Assembly: GCA_903904495.1 (NCBI GenBank) | Contig: CAIVCU010000213.1 | Coordinates: forward strand, 1-7,705 | Length of the DNA stretch: 7,705 nucleotides | Direction: 5' to 3' | From: an uncultured Chlorobiaceae bacterium | GTDB lineage: Bacteria > Bacteroidota > Chlorobiia > Chlorobiales > Chlorobiaceae | Part shown: positions 1 to 5,673 of the stretch, one piece after another | How positions within the stretch are numbered: the first letter of the stretch is position 1 | Layout of the letters: each line of letters opens with the position of its first letter | Program-made: the position numbers and the translations under genes | The notes under the pieces: model-generated | The model's database searches: none | What the model was told of the DNA's origin: nothing | What the model saw: the letters and a program-made list of their open reading frames with translations, nothing else

Positions 1-2
1 CC

Positions 3-1730
3 AATACACTAAACCGTCTTAATGAGACTTATCATTGCCGCCCCATTGTCACTTATATCTGCGGCGCATCCCTGCTGTCAAAAACAATGCTGCGCCTTTT
101 CGCATCCTATGTAAAACAGGAGTTCATCTTTGTTTCGACAGCACAGGAAGCTTTCGAGATGATAAATGCGAACCTCTCCCAAACCAAAGCTGAACAAGAT
201 TATCAGATTACTATTTCACAAAGGCAGATCGACCAATTCGCAGCCTTGTGTGGAAACATTCTTTTCAATGAGACCTTTTCGTTTGACGAAAATAAAGATG
301 GCGTATCACCGGACGATCCGCTTTACGATCTTTATACGATTATATCCCTTCTTAATCACGATCTTAGAGAACTTCAGAAAAACGAAAGGGAACAGAAACA
401 AAAAATTGAATATGCTCTTGAACAGACACGCATTCTGAACTCAAAACTTATTGAAGAAAAAAAAATTGTTGAAGAAAAAGAACAAATCCAGCAAGTATTG
501 ATTGAAAAACTTAACAAGGCAAGAATTGAAGCTGAAATTGCAGATAAGGCTAAAAGCGAATTCCTTGCCAATGTGTCGCATGAAATAATAACACCGCTGC
601 ACGCAGTAATCGGAATGACTGAACTCCTTTGTTATACCTCCCTCAACAGCGAACAGAAAAACTTTACCGATATTATACAGGCAAGTACGCAACAGCTTTA
701 TCAGTTGATCAACAATATTCTTGATTTCAGTAAAAACGAATCGGGACAGATCGAAAAGAATACAATACTCTTTGATATCAGGACTCTTTTCACCGATATC
801 TCTGCACTGCTGAACGATACCGCCCTTAAAAAAAACCTGCGATTAACCTTTACTGTTCCATCTTCAATACCGACAACTCTCTATGGGTATCCCGACTATC
901 TGCTGCAGACGCTTATCAACCTGGTGCAGAATGCCATCAAATTTTCCAATCAAGGGGAAGTTATCGTCAGCATTGAACCGGTGTCAGAAACCCAGAATGA
1001 TATCACCCTTCGCATTTCAGTAAGTGATAAGGGAATAGGCATTCCTGAAGGAAAAAAAGAACTGGTTTTCCAGAAATTTACACAAGTTGACTCATCGGCT
1101 ACCAGAAAGGAAGGAGGAACAGGACTCGGCTTAGCAATCACCAAACAACTTGTTGAGTTAATGGGAGGAACGCTTGAGCTCAGAAGCAGGGAAAATGAAG
1201 GTTCTACGTTCTGGTTTGTCCTTTCATTCATAAAACCGCAGGAGAAAAGTCAAACAGAGGAACCGGGCAGCACCCTGAAAGGTACTGGTTTATTTGCGGA
1301 AAAATGGCCTTATCCCCCCCCTCAACCAATGGACAATACGTTGCCTTCAAATACAAGGATACTTCTCGTCGAAGACAATAGCATCAATCAACGGGTTGCT
1401 TCGGCCATGCTCAATAAGCTGGGGTTCACCATTGATATTGCCGCTAATGGTATCGAAGCTATTGACGCTCTTAAACAGAACGCTTATTCTCTGGTGATCA
1501 TGGATTTACAAATGCCTCTTATGGGAGGACTTGAAGCTACGAAAGCGATCAGAAAACCGGGAGCAGGAATAATAAACCCTGATATTCCAATTATTGCCAT
1601 GACCGCCAACGCAACCCTGCAGGACCAGGAAAACTGCCTTAAATCCGGAATGAATGACTTTATCTCAAAACCTGTTATGATGACAACCCTTCAGGAGTTG
1701 CTCAATAAGTGGATACCGCTCCAGAGGTAG
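3..1730 (+). CDS. Hybrid sensor histidine kinase with C-terminal receiver domain (5'-truncated by window edge)
   Basis: Two-component hybrid kinase: autophosphorylates on His and passes phosphate to its own receiver Asp. Residues are counted from the first internal ATG at 87. A charged coiled coil spans about 95-155. The H-box has His165 (codon 579-581) in SHEIITPLH; the N-box is NLVQNAIKF (about 278-286); the G1 box is DKGIGIP (314-320); the F-box is FQKFTQVD; the G2 box is GGTGLGLA. A Pro-rich linker (about 385-420) leads to a receiver with acidic pair E429-D430, phospho-acceptor D473, T506 and K528. No transmembrane segment is visible. The frame is open from base 3 to 86 and ATG 87 has no ribosome binding site, so the real start is probably upstream of the window. 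The extreme N-terminus resembles a receiver beta1-alpha1-beta2 segment without its acidic residues, a weak resemblance only. The H-box deviates from the usual HExRTPLN (Ile168, His172). Signal sensed: unknown. No functional link to the nif genes is visible. Confidence 0.93.
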   Translation, partial: NTLNRLNETYHCRPIVTYICGASLLSKTMLRLFASYVKQEFIFVSTAQEAFEMINANLSQTKAEQDYQITISQRQIDQFAALCGNILFNETFSFDENKDGVSPDDPLYDLYTIISLLNHDLRELQKNEREQKQKIEYALEQTRILNSKLIEEKKIVEEKEQIQQVLIEKLNKARIEAEIADKAKSEFLANVSHEIITPLHAVIGMTELLCYTSLNSEQKNFTDIIQASTQQLYQLINNILDFSKNESGQIEKNTILFDIRTLFTDISALLNDTALKKNLRLTFTVPSSIPTTLYGYPDYLLQTLINLVQNAIKFSNQGEVIVSIEPVSETQNDITLRISVSDKGIGIPEGKKELVFQKFTQVDSSATRKEGGTGLGLAITKQLVELMGGTLELRSRENEGSTFWFVLSFIKPQEKSQTEEPGSTLKGTGLFAEKWPYPPPQPMDNTLPSNTRILLVEDNSINQRVASAMLNKLGFTIDIAANGIEAIDALKQNAYSLVIMDLQMPLMGGLEATKAIRKPGAGIINPDIPIIAMTANATLQDQENCLKSGMNDFISKPVMMTTLQELLNKWIPLQR

Positions 1731-1759
1731 GAGAATCAAATACCTTTGAATTAATCGGG

Positions 1760-2719
1760 TTATTTTGTCATTCCTGCAATAAAATTCTCAATTTTTTCAA
1801 TTTCCTCTTCATTTAATCTGAACTCCCCTGCCCCGATAATGCCTTCCACCTGAGTGGCATTTCGCCCGCCGACAATTGCTCCCGTAACACCCGGATGTCG
1901 CAAGGTCCATGCAATGGCGACCTCACCTGCTGAATGGCCATAAGGCAGACCGATATGCTTAAGCAGTTCGACCAGCGCGAGATTAGCGGATAGACGTGGC
2001 TCCTGAAACTCCTTGTTTCCCCTCCGCCAGTCATCATGCGGAAAGCCTGCAACCCGTTCAAGCGTCATCGCCCCGGTCAACATACCCGAAAGCATCGGAG
2101 AATAAACAATGACCCCTATGTTATGCTCCATACAGAAAGGAAGAAGCTCCTTTTCAACAGCAGGTCGTAACATAGAATATGGCGGCTGAAGTGATGCTAC
2201 AGGAGCAATAGACATGATAAGCCGCAACTGTGCTATACTGAAATTCGACACTCCGATATGCCTTACCAGACCTTCCTCCTTGAGACGTGCAAGTTCCTGC
2301 CAGCCCTCTTCAAGATCGGCTTCAGGGTTTGGCCAGTGAATCTGATAGAGGTCAATGGCATCAACCTTTAATCTTTTCAAGCTCTCTTCACACTCTCTTC
2401 TTATAGAATCAGCCTTGAGACTATTGCTGATCTGATTCTCCTCATTCCATGCCATGGAACATTTGGTAAAAATGAACGGCTTCGCCTTTATACCGGCAAT
2501 AGCCTTCGCCACAAGCTCCTCCGAATGACCCAAACCATACACAGCTGCCGTATCAATCCAGTTTATTCCAAGTTCAACAGCCCGCTCAATAGCTTTAACA
2601 GCGTCACCGTCATCCTGTACACCCCATCCATACGCCCAGTTGCTTCCCCCAATTGCCCAACTACCGAAACCAATCGGAGTTATGTGCATATCTGTATTTC
2701 CAAGCTGCCGTGTCTGCAT
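1760..2719 (-). CDS. Aldo/keto reductase family oxidoreductase
   Basis: A 319-residue, full-length NAD(P)H-dependent aldo/keto reductase with a (beta/alpha)8-barrel fold, presumably cytosolic, reducing a carbonyl to an alcohol or the reverse; the substrate cannot be told from sequence. The catalytic tetrad is visible: Asp56 and Tyr61 (WIDTAAVYGLGHSEE), Lys86 (FIFTKC) and His128 (LYQIHWPNP). The barrel motifs IGVSNF (155-160) and VIVYSPMLSGMLTG (about 203-216) are present, as is the C-terminal cofactor segment GAIVGGRNATQV (280-291). The start MQTRQLGNTDMHITPIGFG is typical of the family, but no clear Shine-Dalgarno sequence precedes it. It is convergent with the kinase (29 bases apart) and divergent from nifH. 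It most resembles the general bacterial AKRs often annotated as YajO- or Tas-like; I do not assign a symbol. Confidence 0.93.
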   Translation of the reverse strand: MQTRQLGNTDMHITPIGFGSWAIGGSNWAYGWGVQDDGDAVKAIERAVELGINWIDTAAVYGLGHSEELVAKAIAGIKAKPFIFTKCSMAWNEENQISNSLKADSIRRECEESLKRLKVDAIDLYQIHWPNPEADLEEGWQELARLKEEGLVRHIGVSNFSIAQLRLIMSIAPVASLQPPYSMLRPAVEKELLPFCMEHNIGVIVYSPMLSGMLTGAMTLERVAGFPHDDWRRGNKEFQEPRLSANLALVELLKHIGLPYGHSAGEVAIAWTLRHPGVTGAIVGGRNATQVEGIIGAGEFRLNEEEIEKIENFIAGMTK

Positions 2720-2803
2720 GATCTATGTTCAGTTATAATGTTTGCATGATACTGGTTCTATACTAACACATATGGATGATGAATTCGATCCCTCACCTGA
2801 TAA

Positions 2804-2956
2804 AAATCAAACTTTTTCCCCTTGCGACAACTACAAAAACTCATTTCATACTTTTTTGTAGGTTTTAAGCGCCAAGCCATTCGCCCGTCCGCACAGAAAC
2901 TCCGCAGAATCTCTGAGATGGAGCAACTGAAACTGCTTCCTCCCACTTATCATTGA
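2804..2956 (+). pseudogene. Possible decayed 3' end of a protein-coding gene
   Basis: The frame between a TAA at 2801-2803 and a TGA at 2954-2956 is open for 50 codons and reads like a real protein C-terminus in its second half (KRQAIRPSAQKLRRISEMEQ followed by LKLLPPTYH). Third codon positions there are mixed and GC-rich in a coding-like way, unlike the AT-rich flanks. There is no ATG near its beginning; TTG at 2822 is possible but has no ribosome binding site. I do not recognise the family. Chance is a real alternative at this length. The opposite-strand ORF over the same bases looks less protein-like. Confidence 0.2.
2831..2861. repeat. Inverted repeat CTACAAAAA / TTTTTGTAG
   Basis: A perfect 9-bp inverted repeat has arms at 2831-2839 and 2853-2861 around a 13-base spacer. 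The spacer contains TTTCATACTT, which recurs at 2971-2980 in another CTAC...GTAG context. It could be a hairpin or a dimeric protein site. It also overlaps the possible coding remnant, so chance in an AT-rich stretch cannot be excluded. Confidence 0.4.
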
Positions 2957-2965
2957 CATGAACAA

Positions 2966-3016
2966 CTACTTTTCATACTTAAATGTAGATTTCTTAACTA
3001 TCCTACTGAATTGTAG
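2966..3016. repeat. Two further CTAC...GTAG inverted motifs upstream of nifH
   Basis: Arms are CTAC 2966-2969 with GTAG 2985-2988, and CTAC 3003-3006 with GTAG 3013-3016. The second overlaps the 10-bp perfect palindrome TAGATATCTA (3014-3023). TGTAGAT occurs twice (2984-2990 and 3012-3018), 28 bases apart. They lie about 180-230 bases before the predicted sigma-54 transcription start, a possible distance for enhancer-type activator sites. Regulator unknown. Confidence 0.35.
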
Positions 3017-3023
3017 ATATCTA

Positions 3024-3061
3024 TTACGCTTATAATTGCATTCATTTAAAATAGTTACGCT
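3024..3061. repeat. Direct repeat TTACGCT, 31 bases apart
   Basis: TTACGCT is found at 3024-3030 and again at 3055-3061, with similar flanks (CTATTACGCTTAT and ATAGTTACGCTAT). The 31-base spacing is close to three helical turns, so both copies would lie on one DNA face. The second is about 140 bases before the predicted start of transcription. A short match like this could be chance. Confidence 0.35.
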
Positions 3062-3171
3062 ATGAAATAATATAATTATCCCGCATCAATTACCTGAAAC
3101 CCTTCGGCAATAGGACTTTGAGGGTTATTACTTTTCCTGAAATCAATTTCCCTTCTAAATAAAACCGACTC

Positions 3172-3187
3172 TGGCACGCATGTTGCT
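3172..3187 (+). promoter_or_regulatory. Sigma-54 (RpoN) promoter of nifH
   Basis: TGGCACG (3172-3178), four bases, then TTGCT (3183-3187) matches the sigma-54 consensus TGGCACG-N4-TTGCW at every defined position, with the -24 GG at 3173-3174 and the -12 GC at 3185-3186. Transcription would start near 3198, giving a leader of about 77 bases before nifH. Sigma-54 promoters need an ATPase enhancer-binding activator (NifA or NtrC type); the activator is not in this window. This predicts nitrogen-status control of the nifH/small ORF/nifB-like unit. Confidence 0.9.
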
Positions 3188-3274
3188 TATTAAAAACATA
3201 AATATTCAGGTCAAAATAAGCTTAATCCTGAATATCTGATGACAAAGACATCGTAAACCTAAAAAAGTACGAAA

Positions 3275-4099
3275 ATGAGAAAAGTTGCTATTTACGGAAA
3301 AGGTGGTATCGGCAAGTCAACAACGACACAGAACACGGTTGCCGGTCTTGCAGAAATGGGTAAGAAAGTCATGGTTATTGGCTGTGATCCTAAAGCCGAC
3401 TCTACCCGTCTGCTTCTCGGAGGACTCCAGCAGAAAACTGTTCTTGACACACTTCGCGAGGAAGGTGAAGAAGTTGAACTAGAAGATATCATCAAACCTG
3501 GATACAGAAACACCCGCTGCACCGAGTCCGGTGGACCTGAGCCAGGCGTAGGCTGTGCAGGTCGCGGTATCATCACGTCAGTAAACCTTCTCGAACAGCT
3601 CGGCGCTTTCGATGATGAATGGGATCTCGACTATGTGTTTTACGATGTTCTCGGTGACGTTGTGTGCGGCGGATTCGCCATGCCGATCCGCGATGGTAAA
3701 GCCGAAGAGATCTACATCGTCTGTTCAGGTGAAATGATGGCCATGTATGCAGCTAACAATATCTGTAAAGGTATCCTGAAATATGCCGACACAGGTGGAG
3801 TCCGTCTTGGCGGTCTTATCTGCAACAGCCGTAATGTTGACAACGAACGTCAGATGATTGAAGAGCTTGCAAAAAAGATCGGGACCCAGATGATCCATTT
3901 TGTGCCTCGCAACAACTTTGTTCAGCGCGCAGAGATCAACCGTCAGACCGTTATTGAGTTCGATCCGACTCACGTACAGGCAGATGAATACAGGGCTCTT
4001 GCAAACAAGATTAATGACAACAAGATGTTCGTCATAACAAAGCCGCTTGAAATCGAAGAGCTTGAAGCGCTGCTCATTGAATTTGGTATCGCCAACTAA
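3275..4099 (+). CDS. nifH: Nitrogenase iron protein (dinitrogenase reductase) NifH
   Basis: Homodimeric [4Fe-4S] ATPase that delivers electrons to the MoFe protein; NifH also takes part in Mo/homocitrate insertion into FeMo-cofactor on NifEN. The protein has 274 residues, the usual Chlorobium-like size (about 15 shorter at the C-terminus than Azotobacter NifH). Visible motifs: P-loop GKGGIGKST (8-16), switch I CDPKADST (37-44), cluster ligands Cys94 (GVGCAGRG) and Cys131 (DVVCGGF), the arginine targeted by ADP-ribosylation in some species (Arg97), and switch II DVLGD (124-128). Oddities: VPRNN (Asn213) where the family normally has VPRDN, a segment near the bound nucleotide, and VITKP (Thr255) where VIPKP is usual. 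The ATG at 3275 is the natural start, although its Shine-Dalgarno is weak. A sigma-54 promoter lies upstream. No nifI1, nifI2 or nifD follows, so this is probably a second nifH outside the main nif operon. Confidence 0.96.
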   Translation: MRKVAIYGKGGIGKSTTTQNTVAGLAEMGKKVMVIGCDPKADSTRLLLGGLQQKTVLDTLREEGEEVELEDIIKPGYRNTRCTESGGPEPGVGCAGRGIITSVNLLEQLGAFDDEWDLDYVFYDVLGDVVCGGFAMPIRDGKAEEIYIVCSGEMMAMYAANNICKGILKYADTGGVRLGGLICNSRNVDNERQMIEELAKKIGTQMIHFVPRNNFVQRAEINRQTVIEFDPTHVQADEYRALANKINDNKMFVITKPLEIEELEALLIEFGIAN

Positions 4100-4105
4100 T
4101 AAGAC

Positions 4106-4111
4106 AGAGGA
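4106..4111 (+). promoter_or_regulatory. Strong ribosome binding site AGAGGA after nifH
   Basis: AGAGGA lies 5 bases before the ATG at 4117 and 7 bases after the nifH stop. It is the clearest plus-strand Shine-Dalgarno sequence in the nif group, stronger than those at nifH or at either candidate nifB-like start, and supports translation of the small ORF that follows. Confidence 0.6.
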
Positions 4112-4116
4112 CATCG

Positions 4117-4293
4117 ATGATCATGAACAGAAGCATCCTAAAACAGAATCCCCAAATAACAACCGGATTAGAGCGCAATAAAAGCAGTATTTCGGGCGCC
4201 AAGTCAATTATCAGATTGGTAAGACTATGTTTAAACAGCGCAGGAATGCTTCATCAGTCGCATGCACTTATAGGCAAAAGAAGATTGCTATGA
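4117..4293 (+). CDS. Small basic protein of unknown function between nifH and nifB-like gene
   Basis: A 58-codon frame begins 17 bases after the nifH stop, behind a good Shine-Dalgarno (AGAGGA). Its TGA (4291-4293) overlaps the ATG of the nifB-like gene as ATGA, the arrangement of translationally coupled operon genes. The product begins MIMNRSILKQNPQ and ends IGKRRLL. It is very basic (ten Lys/Arg against one Glu), with no signal peptide, clear transmembrane helix or Cys cluster (one Cys only). It is not NifI1, which follows nifH in the standard operon, nor any Nif protein I recognise. It could instead be a leader ORF that mainly delivers ribosomes to the nifB-like start, or a relic of a lost gene. 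The signals around it are better than its protein-like quality. Confidence 0.42.
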   Translation: MIMNRSILKQNPQITTGLERNKSSISGAKSIIRLVRLCLNSAGMLHQSHALIGKRRLL

Positions 4294-5531
4294 CTCTAAA
4301 AAGAACTAGTCACTCCTGTTTCAACGGTGTATCACGTCCTAAATCTGGGCGAATCAATTTACCTGTTGCACCAAATTGCAATATTCAGTGCAACTACTGC
4401 AACCGCAAATTTGACTGCCTGAACGAAAACCGCCCCGAGGTCATCAGCAAGGTGCTTTCGCCGCGACAGGCACTGTACCATCTCGAAAAGGCCATGACGT
4501 TCTCCCAGAACATTACGGTTGTCGGCATTGCCGGCCCTGGAGATCCATTTGCCAATCCGGATGAGACCATGGAAACTCTTCGACTGGTTCGCGATAAATA
4601 TCCCGAAATGCCGCTTTGCGTATCAACCAACGGACTTGATCTCCTCCCTTATATTGATGAGCTTGCCCGATTGCAAGTCAGCCACGTCACGCTGACCATC
4701 AATGCCATTGATCCACAAATCGGTCGAGAGATCTATTCATGGGTCAGATATAACAAGAAAATGTATCAAGATATCGATGCTGCCAAACTGCTGATCAAGA
4801 AACAGCTTGAGTCGCTAACGCGGCTGAAGGAGGCCGGGGTTACCGCCAAGGTCAACGTAACTGTTATTCCGGGTATTAATGACTTCCACGTGATAACCGT
4901 TGCATCGAAGGTTGCTGAACTTGGGGCCGACATCCTGCAATGTCTCCCCTTTTACCACACAAAAGAGACAGTCTTTGAAAATCTGTATGAAACATCGGCA
5001 GAGATGGTTCAGGAGATACAAGATGCAAGCAGCAGATTTATACCGCAAATGAAACACCATACCCGGTGCAGAGCCGATGCAGCTATGATGCTAAAACTGG
5101 CAGAATCAGCAGCATCACCGGAAAAAACACTGGAATACCGACCATACATTGCTGTCAGCGGTATTGAGGGTGTGATGATGAACCAGCACCTCGGTGAGGC
5201 TGAGCGTTTCCTGATTTACAGCATGGATGATACAGGAAAGTGCATCCTTGTCAGTGCAAGAGAGGCACCTCAGACAGGCGGCGGCGAACAACGGTGGAAA
5301 GAGTTGGCTGAAACCCTGAAAGATTGTGGAACCTTACTGGTCAGCGGCGCTGGCAACTCACCAACAAAAGTACTCAATACCCATGGGATTGAGGTGATTG
5401 TGATTGAAGGCGTTATTAAAAAGGTCGTCAGTGGAATTTTTTCTGGACAGGATCTGAAAGAACTGTTGCACAGAAGCCAGATCCACTCCGGCAGCTCAAA
5501 TTGCAATGGCATGGGGAAAAATTGCGGTTGA
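4290..5531 (+). CDS. Divergent NifB-like radical SAM protein with C-terminal NifX-like domain
   Basis: NifB joins two [4Fe-4S] clusters into NifB-co, the carbide-containing precursor of FeMo-cofactor. This paralogue has 413 residues from ATG 4290. Radical SAM half: Cys30, Cys34, Cys37 (CNIQCNYC), Cys43, ENRP (46-49), AGPGDP (81-86), STNG and TLTIN. C-terminal half (about 283-395): a Nitro_FeMo-Co/NifX-type domain with RPYIAV and NQHLGEAERFLIY, as in the second NifB of this window. Differences from canonical NifB: HHTRCRADA (256-264) instead of HCxxCRADA, so His257 (codon 5058-5060) replaces Cys; about 10 residues missing just after CRADA; and Arg-Pro where the usual His-His lies between HxCF and the CNIQC motif. 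An in-frame ATG at 4227 adds 21 unconserved residues; I prefer 4290 because of the ATGA overlap and the normal NifB N-terminal length. Radical SAM chemistry should be retained; precursor-cluster binding may differ. Confidence 0.9.
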   Translation: MTLKRTSHSCFNGVSRPKSGRINLPVAPNCNIQCNYCNRKFDCLNENRPEVISKVLSPRQALYHLEKAMTFSQNITVVGIAGPGDPFANPDETMETLRLVRDKYPEMPLCVSTNGLDLLPYIDELARLQVSHVTLTINAIDPQIGREIYSWVRYNKKMYQDIDAAKLLIKKQLESLTRLKEAGVTAKVNVTVIPGINDFHVITVASKVAELGADILQCLPFYHTKETVFENLYETSAEMVQEIQDASSRFIPQMKHHTRCRADAAMMLKLAESAASPEKTLEYRPYIAVSGIEGVMMNQHLGEAERFLIYSMDDTGKCILVSAREAPQTGGGEQRWKELAETLKDCGTLLVSGAGNSPTKVLNTHGIEVIVIEGVIKKVVSGIFSGQDLKELLHRSQIHSGSSNCNGMGKNCG

Positions 5532-5599
5532 GAATATTCAAACAGCAGTAGCGACGAAGTTCTTGATATGAAGAATTATTTGTTCATAAACCGGTTAAA

Positions 5600-5635
5600 C
5601 AAGGCTAACCATTGGACACAATTTGGTCAGCCTTG
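5600..5635. terminator. Stem-loop between convergent nifB-like and porin genes
   Basis: Arms CAAGGCTAACC (5600-5610) and GGTCAGCCTTG (5625-5635) pair over 11 positions with one A-C mismatch, around a 14-base loop. It is placed where a shared terminator for the two convergent genes would be expected (69 bases after the nifB-like stop, 39 after the porin stop). Neither side has a proper T-run (only TTT when read on the minus strand), so intrinsic termination would be inefficient. It could also stabilise 3' ends. Confidence 0.5.
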
Positions 5636-5673
5636 CAAACCAGCCCCACACAACGGAACAATACTTAGCGGTA

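Larger units (their letters stand above)
2720..3274. other. Intergenic region between aldo/keto reductase and nifH
   Basis: This 555-base, AT-rich region lies between divergent genes. The part next to nifH holds a sigma-54 promoter (3172-3187) and a leader of about 77 bases. The middle part (2831-3061) holds short inverted and direct repeats that could be activator sites. The part next to the reductase holds an open frame without a start codon that looks like coding remnant (2804-2956). I see no tRNA, no strong terminator and no CRISPR. No perfect NifA upstream activator site (TGT-N10-ACA) was found by eye; the nearest is TGT-N10-ACT at 2984-2999. No convincing sigma-70 promoter was found for the reductase. 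Confidence 0.7.

Noticed and set aside
1736..1749. TCAAA-TACC-TTTGA hairpin between the convergent kinase and reductase genes
   Set aside because: Only five mostly A-T pairs and no T-run; too weak to call a terminator.
2758..2946. 62-codon minus-strand ORF in the reductase-nifH intergenic region
   Set aside because: No ribosome binding site, composition not protein-like, and it overlaps repeats and a more coding-like frame on the opposite strand.
2984..2999. Possible NifA upstream activator site
   Set aside because: Reads TGT-N10-ACT, one mismatch from TGT-N10-ACA; such near misses are frequent by chance in AT-rich DNA.
3725..4114. 129-codon minus-strand ORF antisense to nifH
   Set aside because: Shadow of the strongly conserved nifH frame; no recognisable motif or ribosome binding site.
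4227..4289. Upstream ATG at 4227 as start of the nifB-like gene
   Set aside because: The 21 extra residues resemble no NifB N-terminus, the ribosome binding site is poor, and ATG 4290 overlaps the small ORF stop as ATGA and gives the usual distance to HxCF. It remains possible.
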